Assembly: GCA_023436395.1 (NCBI GenBank)
Contig: JAEZJJ010000023.1
Coordinates: forward strand, 1-11,486
Source of the DNA: Bacillota bacterium
GTDB lineage: Bacteria; Bacillota; Clostridia; Lachnospirales; Cellulosilyticaceae
DNA: 11,486 bases
Direction of reading: 5' to 3'
Part shown: one piece after another, positions 1 to 6,200 of the stretch
Layout: each line of letters begins with the position of its first letter
How positions within the stretch are numbered: the first letter of the stretch is position 1
Program-made: the position numbers and the translations under genes
The notes under the pieces: generated by a model
What the model was told of the DNA's origin: nothing
Seen by the model: the letters and a program-made list of their open reading frames with translations, nothing else
The model's database searches: none

Positions 1-183
1 GTTAATCAACTTTCGTTGAATACAAAGAATATTTATTATCGGTTAATTGTAGATTTTACACCCTGACAAATTGTTTATAGTGCTTACGTTACGCACTTTA
101 GTACATTTTATCGTTAGGCGCAAGTTACTTTCGTAACTTACTAATCTATAATTGATTGTATTTAGTTTTCAAAGTACAAGTGC
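1..183 (-). other. Leader of a stable-RNA (probably rRNA) operon, with boxA-like element and GAAA hairpins
   Basis: Read on the minus strand, the transcript from P2 starts near 183. It soon meets TGTACTTTGAAAACT (176-162), close to the Firmicute rrn boxA/antitermination motif (TGTTCTTTGAAAACT type). Two hairpins follow whose loops are GAAA tetraloops on this strand: AAGTTAC-GAAA-GTAACTT (139-122) and TCAAC-GAAA-GTTGA (19-6). Between them are 5-base arms AGTGC/GCACT (near 97-79). No 16S start sequence is visible, so the mature RNA would begin left of position 1. A tRNA cluster instead of 16S rRNA cannot be excluded. The plus-strand reading frame across 152-412 has no ribosome site and is not a gene. 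Confidence 0.6.
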
Positions 184-296
184 CTACTCAATATATCACA
201 TTGCTTGTTATACGTCAAGGCTTTTATTTTCTACTTGCGTCAACCCGTTTTGTGCTGACTTCATGAATTATACTAGATATACTCACTACTTGTCAA
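183..296 (-). promoter_or_regulatory. Tandem strong promoters of a stable-RNA (probably rRNA) operon
   Basis: Two sigma-A promoters read leftward. P1 has -35 TTGACA (296-291), an 18-base spacer and -10 TATAAT (272-267), both perfect consensus. P2 has -35 TTGACG (218-213), a 17-base spacer and -10 TATATT (195-190) preceded by TGA, an extended -10. A further TTGACG at 243-238 has no partner -10. Tandem near-consensus promoters followed by a boxA-like element are typical of Firmicute rRNA operons. The P1 -35 lies only about 7 bases past the stop codon of the gene ending at 303, with no terminator between. The identity of the driven operon is inferred, because its structural genes lie outside the window. 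Confidence 0.75.
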
Positions 297-302
297 CACA
301 TT

Positions 303-995
303 TTATAGAGTTAACTTATTCTTATTTTCTTCCAACCATACTTTACTTTTTTCAAAGTCGGGAAGTAGTTCCGTCAACTTGGCAATTTCATTACCACCCA
401 CTAGGTTATTAATTCGACATAGACCACTTAATACAATATAATCTATAACATCTACAGGTATCATTCCTATTCTTACATCAACAGTTATGCCTGTTTGATT
501 TGAACGGAATAAAATCGAATCATTATCTAGTGCTTCAATTTGCTGTGGAATAATTTCAAATGCTTCCTTATAGATTTTCAAACGTTCTTTAAGTTTAGCA
601 ATTACTTTTTGCTCATACCACTTAACAATAGCCCCTCTTATTTCTACTTTAGATTCTGTATAAGTATCAACTACAAGTTTTCCTCTTAACATTTTCACTT
701 TAGTCTCTGTTAACTCTGAATTACTACTTACTTCTAACTTATAGTTTTTACCTAAATACATATATTGTTCTAGTAATTCTGGTTCTAATTTCTGTGGTTT
801 ATTACGATACAATTCACTGATAATCCATGGTGCATTACCTTTAACTTTATCCATCACAGCATATACAGAGGTACCTCTTGGTGCAATAACATTTACTTTA
901 CCCTCTTCAGTAATTTTTATAGATATTGCCTTTGTCCTCTTGTATGTCAAGTCATAGGTTATCTGAATGCCTTTGTAATCAAAGTTAAGTTTCAT
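303..995 (-). CDS. YgjP/DUF45-type metallopeptidase relative lacking its active site
   Basis: A 230-residue protein with the overall plan of the YgjP-like (DUF45, M48-related) family: an N-terminal beta-rich part, a helical middle (about 115-150) and the C-terminal stretch that normally carries the zinc site. The flanks of that site are clear: VDVIDYIVL at 181-189 matches the segment before the usual HELCH, and LPDFEKSKVWLEENK (211-225) matches the family's C-terminal helix. The site itself is SGLCR (190-194) instead of HELCH, and the third ligand His (NHS/FW region) is replaced by GG at 200-201. The usual RWGSC motif before it is also gone (ILFRSNQTG, 161-169). The frame is intact, so it reads as a pseudoenzyme and not a decaying gene. 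Start ATG follows AAGGGG with 8 bases between. It is monocistronic with its own promoter, and the rRNA-like promoters begin right after its stop. Family placement is fairly sure; function unknown. Confidence 0.8.
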   Translation of the reverse strand: MKLNFDYKGIQITYDLTYKRTKAISIKITEEGKVNVIAPRGTSVYAVMDKVKGNAPWIISELYRNKPQKLEPELLEQYMYLGKNYKLEVSSNSELTETKVKMLRGKLVVDTYTESKVEIRGAIVKWYEQKVIAKLKERLKIYKEAFEIIPQQIEALDNDSILFRSNQTGITVDVRIGMIPVDVIDYIVLSGLCRINNLVGGNEIAKLTELLPDFEKSKVWLEENKNKLTL

Positions 996-1054
996 CTTAA
1001 ATACCCCTTTTTAGTTGTTAATAAAGTACCTATATTTCGTAAAACAACATTTTT

Positions 1055-1083
1055 ATTATATCAACTTTTATATTTTTTGTACA
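1055..1083 (-). promoter_or_regulatory. Promoter of the YgjP-like gene
   Basis: On the minus strand: -35 TGTACA (1083-1078), 17-base spacer, -10 TATAAT (1060-1055) preceded by TGA, an extended -10. Transcription would start near 1048, giving a leader of about 50 bases before the ATG at 995. Confidence 0.65.
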
Positions 1084-1128
1084 TATCTAAGTTTACATAT
1101 TGTTTACTTTACCTCATTTTCTTACAAA

Positions 1129-1182
1129 AAACAACTATATACCTATTTATGTTTATTTTTTGTAATATACACTTAGTTGTTT
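1129..1182. repeat. Inverted repeat upstream of the 132-residue protein gene
   Basis: AAACAACTA (1129-1137) and TAGTTGTTT (1174-1182) are a perfect 9-base inverted repeat 36 bases apart. The right arm sits close to where a -35 element for the plus-strand promoter would lie, in the gap between two divergent genes. It could be an operator with two half-sites. In sequence this AT-rich, chance is possible. Confidence 0.4.
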
Positions 1183-1199
1183 ATTATTAGAATTTACTG

Positions 1200-1218
1200 T
1201 GCTATAATAAGGTATAAT
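1200..1218 (+). promoter_or_regulatory. Extended -10 promoter(s) of the 132-residue protein gene
   Basis: TGC-TATAAT (1200-1208) is a full extended -10. A second TATAAT follows at 1213-1218. No good -35 is visible at the right distance (TTTATT, 1180-1185), which fits an extended -10 promoter. Which hexamer is used cannot be told from sequence. Confidence 0.6.
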
Positions 1219-1240
1219 TCCCAAAAAGAAGGAGATATAA

Positions 1241-1639
1241 ATGTCTACTGAACTTGAAATATTCCAAGAATTTATTGATACCATATTAATAAGAAACAAA
1301 AGTATACTAGACCAAACTACTAAATTACAGGATGCTTGTACTCATCTATGCCGTACAATATCAAAGGCTGCCACTACTTGTGGTTGTATAACTATTGAGG
1401 CACATAAACAATCTTATACCTTTTCTGAAGACTCATCTATAGAAGAAATTCAAAAACTTATGTGTACACATGTAACCGGAAAGCTATGCCCTAGTTGCGA
1501 AGAACTTTTTGAAAAAGAAATTGGGCGTGTTTTATTTTATCTTGGTGCAATCGCTAATACTTTCGACCTTTCTCTTTCAGATATACTAAAAAAGGAAACA
1601 GAGCGCACCAAATTACTAGGAAAATACTCTCTTCGCTAA
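1241..1639 (+). CDS. Cysteine-rich small protein of unknown function, MazG-like C-terminal helices
   Basis: A 132-residue soluble protein, mostly helical, with no signal peptide or membrane segment. It has seven cysteines: C33, C37, the CGC motif C47/C49, C75, and C83/C86 in LCPSC. The spacing (CxC, CxxC) suggests a metal or zinc site. The C-terminal helix EIGRVLFYLGAIANTFDLSL (93-112) resembles the second helix of MazG-type all-alpha NTP pyrophosphohydrolases (the EIGDVLFYL kind), but the Asp that binds magnesium is Arg96 here, so nucleotide hydrolysis is doubtful. I believe similar proteins occur widely in Clostridia as uncharacterised families, but I cannot name a characterised one. Start ATG follows AGAAGGAG with 6 bases between. 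It has its own promoter, and the downstream Nudix gene has a separate one. A weak AT-only palindrome (1644-1659) followed by Ts may end the transcript. Confidence 0.85.
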   Translation: MSTELEIFQEFIDTILIRNKSILDQTTKLQDACTHLCRTISKAATTCGCITIEAHKQSYTFSEDSSIEEIQKLMCTHVTGKLCPSCEELFEKEIGRVLFYLGAIANTFDLSLSDILKKETERTKLLGKYSLR

Positions 1640-1643
1640 TTGT

Positions 1644-1659
1644 TATTAAATATTTAATA
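1644..1659. repeat. AT-only 16-base palindrome after the 132-residue protein gene
   Basis: TATTAAAT followed at once by ATTTAATA is a perfect palindrome, with TTTTACTCTTTT after it. It may act as a weak terminator. It has no G or C pairs, so the call is tentative. Confidence 0.3.
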
Positions 1660-1693
1660 TTTTACTCTTTTCCTGTCTATTACTTACCTCTCA

Positions 1694-1702
1694 TGTTATA
1701 AT
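1694..1702 (+). promoter_or_regulatory. Extended -10 promoter of the Nudix gene
   Basis: TGT-TATAAT at 1694-1702 is an extended -10. The -35 position (about 1674-1679, TGTCTA) is weak. Start of transcription near 1709 would give a leader of about 30 bases. Confidence 0.6.
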
Positions 1703-1740
1703 AGGAGTAGATTAATAGTACTAACTTTGAGGAGGCTTTT

Positions 1741-2220
1741 ATGAATCTACGCCCTCGAGCTGCAGCTGTTATATTAAATGAATATAACGAATTGCTTGTT
1801 CTCAAACAAAAAGACCCACATACAGGCTTCGAATGGTGGACTCTACCTGGTGGAGGTATGGAACCTGAAGAAAGTGTCATTGATACTATTGTACGTGAAG
1901 TTGAAGAGGAGTGTCATCTCCGTTGTCGTCCTATGCAACTTATCTATATGAGTGAATATGTAGACTATAGTATCAATACACACCATTTAGGTATGTTCTT
2001 TTTAACCCTGGCAGATAATATTGAAAATTTAAAAGTAGGTACTGATCCTGAAGTAAATGAACAGTATATTAAGGAGTGCCGATTTATTTCTCAAGAAGAA
2101 TTAAATCATTCAGGTATTCCTATCTTCCCCCCTGTTTTTAAGCAGCAGTTTTGGGAAGATCTTAAAACCGGCTTTATAGGACATGAAGTCTATCAGCGAG
2201 GTCAATTAGATACGCATTAA
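1741..2220 (+). CDS. Nudix family hydrolase
   Basis: A 159-residue Nudix-fold protein. The Nudix box runs from G38 to L60: G38, E44, then REVEEECHL (52-60), which supplies the catalytic/magnesium residues E53, E56 and E57. The box's usual second Gly is His59. The start MNLRPRAAAVILNEYNELLV is the typical first beta strands of MutT/ADP-ribose-type enzymes, and WWTLPGGGME leads into the box. Family members cleave a nucleoside diphosphate linked to another group; the substrate cannot be told from sequence. Length is normal for a single-domain Nudix protein. Start ATG follows GAGGAGG-like sequence (TTGAGGAGGCTTTT ATG). It has its own promoter and ends in a bidirectional terminator. No neighbour hints at a pathway. 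Confidence 0.93.
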   Translation: MNLRPRAAAVILNEYNELLVLKQKDPHTGFEWWTLPGGGMEPEESVIDTIVREVEEECHLRCRPMQLIYMSEYVDYSINTHHLGMFFLTLADNIENLKVGTDPEVNEQYIKECRFISQEELNHSGIPIFPPVFKQQFWEDLKTGFIGHEVYQRGQLDTH

Positions 2221-2268
2221 AAAGGTGCATCTCCAGTTTTATAAATAATCTTGGAGATACACCTTTTT
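2219..2268. terminator. Bidirectional terminator between Nudix and AbgT-family genes
   Basis: Left arm AAAAAGGTGCATCTCCA (2219-2235) pairs with TGGAGATACACCTTTTT (2252-2268) with one C/A mismatch. The 16-base loop is long. The A run and T run flank the stem on both sides, so it can stop transcripts from either convergent gene. Confidence 0.85.
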
Positions 2269-2282
2269 TAAATTTTTGTTGA

Positions 2283-3845
2283 TTAAAATCCTAATGGAAT
2301 ACCTAGTGTAAAGAATCCAATAAGCACTATTGTCCACATCACTAAAAATGCCATTGAATAAGGGAACATTAAGCTGATTAAATCTCCCACTGAATATTCT
2401 GGCTTATATTTTCTCATATATACTAGGATCAAGCCTGCATATGACATTAAAGGTGTGATGATATTAGTTGATGAGTCTGCTACACGGTAAGCAGCTGCAA
2501 CCATATCTGGTGTCATCGCATGATTTACATTATATAACATAGGAATAAATATTGGTCCAAGTAACATCCATTTAGATGTCATACCACCCACAAATAAGTT
2601 AATAACTGCAGTTGTAAGAATAAAACCGATTAATAGAAGAATTGGATAATCCGCAAGTCCCATATTTTGAAGCCCAGTTGCTCCTAAATAAGTAAGGTAA
2701 GTTCCAAGACCTGACTCACTTAATAATGCTAAGAAGTTATAGGAGAAAAATGTAAGAACGATAATTGATCCCATTGAACTCATAGCCTTTGACATTGCTT
2801 TTACAACATCGCTTGAGTTTTTAAATAATCCTACTTTATAACCATAAAAGACACCAGGCACTAAGAAGAGGAATGTAATAACTAAAATAATATTATCCAT
2901 CAATGGTGTAACTGTTTTAGCTATGCCCGTTGCTTCATCTACTACTTGATAAGGTGCTAAGGGTCCAAATCCTAAAAGAGCTACAATTGTACCTGCAATA
3001 AGAAGACCAAGACCAGCCCATTTTAATGCCTTGTTTTCTTCTAGTGTAACAGTAAAGTCTGTTAAATTCATATCTTCTGGCATAATATAGGTTTGTTTCT
3101 CTAATTTAGGTTTAATAAATTTAACAGTAATGAATCCTCCTACTACTGTTAACAAGATTGTTGATACAAAGATGAAAGTGTAGTGCATTGTTGCCGGTGT
3201 AATAGGTACACCTGCTGCTGTTTCAAATGGAATCCCTTGAGCCTGTGCAAATGCTTGTGCATTTGTTCCAAGAATAATATCACTTGGAGTAGCAGGAATT
3301 AAATTGGCACTAAATCCCGCTGATACTCCAGCAAATGCTGCTGCCATACCAATCAGAGGATTCTTTTTCAGCCCTGCATAAAGCAACCCTGCAAGGGGAA
3401 CTAAAATGACATACCCTGCATCTGTTGCAATACTACTCATAATCCCTAAGAATACAAGTACATAAGGTAAGTATTTATCAGACACTTTAAGTCCTACTTT
3501 TTTAATAAGTACTGATAATAAACCTGACTCTTCTGCGAGTCCAACCCCTAACATAACAACAAGAATAGTTCCTAGTACGCCATTCCCGTATGCTAGCCAG
3601 TTTTTAAGTAATGCATTATCAAAAATCCATCTCATATTCTCTGCTTTAAACATATTCTTGATGTGATAGGTGATTGTACTACCATCTTTTGCTAATGTCG
3701 TAAATTCTTTTCCACCTAAAAAATAGGTTAATACCATCGTAATAGCAAATAAAAGCATAAATATAATAGTTGGATCTGGTATTTTCCTACCAATCGTCTC
3801 AATAAGAGATTTTCTTTGTTTCTTCATTTTCTTTTCAGCCTTCAT
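2283..3845 (-). CDS. AbgT-family transporter (p-aminobenzoyl-glutamate type)
   Basis: A 520-residue polytopic membrane protein of normal AbgT length. A charged N-terminus (1-22) precedes about ten to twelve hydrophobic segments, e.g. 26-44, 88-103, 127-158, 222-243, 275-294, 316-336, 402-420 and 495-518. Family hallmarks: GFSANL-TPSD (177-189), SKWMLLGPIFIPM (424-436) and YRVADSSTNIITPLM (453-467). Relatives AbgT, MtrF and YdaH move p-aminobenzoyl-glutamate or export sulfonamide-type antimetabolites by ion-coupled exchange; some homologs are annotated for short-chain fatty acids or peptides, so the substrate here is open. No AbgA/AbgB-like hydrolase gene lies beside it. Start: GGGAGGG sits 5 bases before the ATG at 3845. 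Met7 is an alternative start without such a site. It is a single-gene transcript with a strong promoter. Confidence 0.9.
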   Translation of the reverse strand: MKAEKKMKKQRKSLIETIGRKIPDPTIIFMLLFAITMVLTYFLGGKEFTTLAKDGSTITYHIKNMFKAENMRWIFDNALLKNWLAYGNGVLGTILVVMLGVGLAEESGLLSVLIKKVGLKVSDKYLPYVLVFLGIMSSIATDAGYVILVPLAGLLYAGLKKNPLIGMAAAFAGVSAGFSANLIPATPSDIILGTNAQAFAQAQGIPFETAAGVPITPATMHYTFIFVSTILLTVVGGFITVKFIKPKLEKQTYIMPEDMNLTDFTVTLEENKALKWAGLGLLIAGTIVALLGFGPLAPYQVVDEATGIAKTVTPLMDNIILVITFLFLVPGVFYGYKVGLFKNSSDVVKAMSKAMSSMGSIIVLTFFSYNFLALLSESGLGTYLTYLGATGLQNMGLADYPILLLIGFILTTAVINLFVGGMTSKWMLLGPIFIPMLYNVNHAMTPDMVAAAYRVADSSTNIITPLMSYAGLILVYMRKYKPEYSVGDLISLMFPYSMAFLVMWTIVLIGFFTLGIPLGF

Positions 3846-3902
3846 ACGTTCCCTCCCGTCAAAAATATTATGTTTTTATGTCAACTAATTTACTCTATGC
3901 TT

Positions 3903-3931
3903 ATTATAACAATAGGACATATCATTTGCAA
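3903..3931 (-). promoter_or_regulatory. Promoter of the AbgT-family gene
   Basis: Minus strand: -35 TTGCAA (3931-3926), exactly 17 bases, -10 TATAAT (3908-3903) preceded by TGT (extended -10). The start would be near 3896, about 50 bases before the ATG. No operator is evident. Confidence 0.75.
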
Positions 3932-4143
3932 GTCTTTAGCTGTGTAAATTTATGTAAACTTTTTCACTCGTTTTTAATACACATCTAAACCTCTTTGATA
4001 CTCAAGCCTTTTGCTCTTTTTTTTCCCACTTTCCCCTGTGACAAAAATCATATATTGTGTTATTTTTGCAATCTCATCCACCTGAAATTGCATTTATAAA
4101 TCACTTTTAGAAGTTCAATTGCTTATTATCAATTATTTGATAT
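3932..4143. other. AT-rich intergenic stretch without a recognisable gene
   Basis: This is the middle of the 397-base gap between the divergent transporter and ferredoxin genes. Stops are dense in all frames. The only structure I see is a short inverted repeat TGCAAT/ATTGCA (4068-4073 and 4087-4092) and AATTG/CAATT (4117-4121 and 4130-4134). No RNA gene or mobile element is recognisable. Confidence 0.5.
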
Positions 4144-4183
4144 TTAAAAGTCGCTTTTAATAACTAGCATTTCATGCTATAAT
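4144..4183 (+). promoter_or_regulatory. Ferredoxin promoter with two stacked inverted repeats
   Basis: The extended -10 is TGC-TATAAT (4175-4183); the -35 region is poor (TTTTAA, 4155-4160). Two perfect inverted repeats cover it: TTAAAAG-TCG-CTTTTAA (4144-4160) over the -35, and TAGCAT-TTC-ATGCTA (4165-4179) overlapping the -10. Each has a 3-base spacer, and their centres are 20 bases apart, about two helical turns. This is what operators for a dimeric repressor or activator look like. The arm sequences differ, so one regulator for both is uncertain. A small hairpin CTTGC/GCAAG (4194-4209) lies in the leader. Confidence 0.5.
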
Positions 4184-4242
4184 CCCTTTGGACTTGCCCT
4201 TTTAGCAAGGCTATTATTGTTTTATATAAGGAGTTTATTGAT

Positions 4243-4431
4243 ATGAAATTATTAGTTGATCAAGATACATGCATAGGGTGTGGTTTATGCGTATCTATGT
4301 TTGAAGAACTTTTTGCCATGAATGATTCAGGGGTATCTGAACCTATTGTAGATACGGTTAAACCTGAAGCAGAAGAAGATGCTGCAGAAGCTTGTAACTG
4401 TTGCCCTGTAAGCGCCATTACAATGGAATAA
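4243..4431 (+). CDS. Single-cluster [4Fe-4S] ferredoxin
   Basis: A 62-residue acidic protein, a soluble one-electron carrier. The cluster ligands are C10, C13 and C16 (CIGCGLC) and C54 in CCPVSAI. This is the plan of monocluster ferredoxins such as the Thermotoga type, where the second cluster of the 2[4Fe-4S] form has been lost. Position 20, which is Cys in members with a stabilising disulfide, is Phe here. Cys51 and Cys53 (CNCC) are extra, so C53 versus C54 as fourth ligand rests on the usual CP motif. Start ATG follows AAGGAG with 9 bases between. It is monocistronic, with its own promoter and a strong terminator, so its redox partner is not shown by context. Confidence 0.93.
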   Translation: MKLLVDQDTCIGCGLCVSMFEELFAMNDSGVSEPIVDTVKPEAEEDAAEACNCCPVSAITME

Positions 4432-4445
4432 TAAATTTTAAAATC

Positions 4446-4482
4446 GTAAAAAGGTAGAGATATAAAATCTCTACCTTTTTAC
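4446..4482. terminator. Bidirectional terminator between ferredoxin and radA
   Basis: A perfect 16-base inverted repeat: GTAAAAAGGTAGAGAT (4446-4461) and ATCTCTACCTTTTTAC (4467-4482), with a 5-base loop ATAAA. The A and T runs on the two sides let it work for both convergent genes. Confidence 0.9.
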
Positions 4483-4534
4483 TTATAGTAATCCCCTAAT
4501 CCTCCCTCTTCTAAGACATGCAGGACTGTCAGTT

Positions 4535-5935
4535 TTAAAATGGGAGATCTCTTCTTTCCTCAAAGACACTCCAAATCACTTCACTGAGTGTATTTTTTTC
4601 TATAATTTGCAAATTCTTAAGAGGCAATTCTCTTTGAATCGCTTTCCTTGCTACATAAGCCCTTTTATAGCCCATTCGGTCTGCCTCCTTTAATCTTGCT
4701 TCTAAAGTTGGCACTCTCTTTAATTCTCCTGTCAAACCAATATCTGCTATAAAAATGGTATCACTTGGTATACCTTTCCCTTTTTCCGAAGAAACAACAC
4801 TCATGATAACAGCTAGGTTAACAGCCTGTTCTTTTAATTTTAAACCACCTGTTGTCTTAACAACTACATTCTTATCGTAAAGTTGTACTTTTCCTCGTTG
4901 CTCTAAAATTGAAATCAGTGTATTAAGCTGTTCTCTTTTCATATTTTCACTAATTCTTGCTGGATAAGGCGTAAAAGAAGTACTTACAAGACTTTCTATT
5001 TCTACAATGATAGGCCTTGACCCTTCTCTTACTACAGTTAAAGCAGATCCTGAAACTTGCTCATTTTTTTCTCTTTGCGTCATGAAATACTCTGATGGAT
5101 TTTCAATAGGCTCCATTCCCCTTTCTGTCATAGCAAAGAAAGCGGCTTCTCCCGTAGAACCAAAACGATTTTTGGATGCAATGACCCCTCTAAGTTCCTC
5201 CCCACTTTCCCCTTCTATAATAAGTACAGCATCTACTAAATGTTCAAGAGCCCTTACCCCAGCTATTTCATCATCTTTCGTCATTTGTCCTACAATAATA
5301 ACAGCTCTCGGTTTTGTACCATTTTTAGCTACCTGTAATAAGGCATTGGCACATTCCATAGTTTGTACCGGACTACCAGGCCTTGAACTATATTCTTCCA
5401 TAATAAAAGTTTGAATACTATCTATTATAATAAGATCTGCTTCAACTTCTTCTATTAAGTCTAGGACATTGTTCATACTCACATCTGAGTGAATCCAAAT
5501 ATTAGGATGTATACTTTCTAAAATACGCTCTGCCCTATTCTTAATTTGACTATCACTTTCTTCTCCTGATGCATAAAGGACATTCATCCCTTGATTAGCA
5601 ACGTCTTGTGCTACCTGAAGTAATAAAGTAGATTTACCAGCTCCTGGTCTAGCAGTAATAATGGTCAAAGAATCTTTCACAATTCCTCCCCCCATTACAC
5701 GGTTAAATTCACTTATATTTGTTATTATACGTGCAGAAGTACTTCCTTGCACATCTATTAAACGTTTTGTTACTACCTTTCCTTTGCTACCTCTACCACT
5801 CCCTATTTTACGCACTGGCTCAGGCTGTTGTTCTTCTATGCTATTCCATTCTTTACAGGCATCACATTTCCCTTGCCACTTTGAATAAACTTGTCCACAA
5901 TTTGTACATACATAAACTTGCTTTGCTTTTGCCAT
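4535..5935 (-). CDS. radA: DNA repair/recombination protein RadA (Sms)
   Basis: A 466-residue cytoplasmic ATPase that helps branch migration and processing of recombination intermediates. Domains in order: a C4 zinc finger (C10, C13, C24, C27), a RecA-like ATPase core with Walker A ARPGAGKS (95-102) and Walker B ADLIIIDS (166-173), the RadA signature KNRFGST (255-261), and a C-terminal Lon-protease-like domain (about 345-455, with DIGLTGELKRV at 398-408) that is not expected to be catalytic. The first Gly of Walker A is Ala95, giving a DnaB-like ARPG loop where RadA usually has GEPG or GDPG. Start: the ATG at 5935 has AAGGAAAGGG just upstream and gives the usual N-terminus. A longer frame from a TTG at 5965 would include that ribosome site and is rejected. 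radA lies downstream of clpC as in many Firmicutes, but one gene and a terminator intervene. No disA follows. Confidence 0.96.
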   Translation of the reverse strand: MAKAKQVYVCTNCGQVYSKWQGKCDACKEWNSIEEQQPEPVRKIGSGRGSKGKVVTKRLIDVQGSTSARIITNISEFNRVMGGGIVKDSLTIITARPGAGKSTLLLQVAQDVANQGMNVLYASGEESDSQIKNRAERILESIHPNIWIHSDVSMNNVLDLIEEVEADLIIIDSIQTFIMEEYSSRPGSPVQTMECANALLQVAKNGTKPRAVIIVGQMTKDDEIAGVRALEHLVDAVLIIEGESGEELRGVIASKNRFGSTGEAAFFAMTERGMEPIENPSEYFMTQREKNEQVSGSALTVVREGSRPIIVEIESLVSTSFTPYPARISENMKREQLNTLISILEQRGKVQLYDKNVVVKTTGGLKLKEQAVNLAVIMSVVSSEKGKGIPSDTIFIADIGLTGELKRVPTLEARLKEADRMGYKRAYVARKAIQRELPLKNLQIIEKNTLSEVIWSVFEERRDLPF

Positions 5936-6035
5936 TATTTTCCCTTTCCTTCTGCAATCAATCAACTACAGATATAAACTACTTTCTATAGTATAAACCT
6001 TTTTATGCATTACGCTCTACTCTCAATTTATATTT

Positions 6036-6041
6036 ATTATA
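6036..6041 (-). promoter_or_regulatory. Possible radA -10 element
   Basis: TATAAT on the minus strand, about 100 bases upstream of the radA start, with a poor -35 (GTAAAG, 6064-6059). A second candidate, TATACT (5995-5990), is nearer the gene. radA probably needs its own promoter because a terminator lies upstream at 6151-6187. The choice is uncertain. Confidence 0.35.
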
Positions 6042-6150
6042 CCCGAACTTCTGCTTATCTTTACTAATCATCTCATCAATATTTTAACCATTTCCCTTGT
6101 ATCACAAAACTACTCCCCTTATCTATTTCAATTAAAGTCTATTCAAAACA

Positions 6151-6187
6151 AAAAGATGATTTTAATATCTTATCAAAATCATCTTTT
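6151..6187 (-). terminator. Terminator after the 137-residue protein gene
   Basis: A perfect 13-base inverted repeat AAAAGATGATTTT (6151-6163) and AAAATCATCTTTT (6175-6187), with an 11-base loop. On the minus strand it is followed by a T-rich tail (TTTTTGTTTTG), so it would end the transcript of the gene stopping at 6201 before radA. Confidence 0.75.
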
Positions 6188-6200
6188 ATATTGTTATCTA

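Noticed and set aside
152..412. Plus-strand open frame of 86 codons at the left edge
   Set aside because: It overlaps the end of the pseudopeptidase gene and the opposite-strand promoters, has no ribosome binding site, and its composition is that of noncoding AT-rich DNA.
1224..1243. Leader resembling the phage T7 gene 10 / expression-vector ribosome site (AGAAGGAGATATAAATG)
   Set aside because: The likeness comes from a strong Shine-Dalgarno with an AT-rich spacer, normal for this genome. There is no adjoining vector sequence or T7 promoter.
5719..5991. Overlapping plus-strand frames antisense to the radA start
   Set aside because: They are shadows of radA codons, with no ribosome site; the radA reading has a zinc finger and P-loop.
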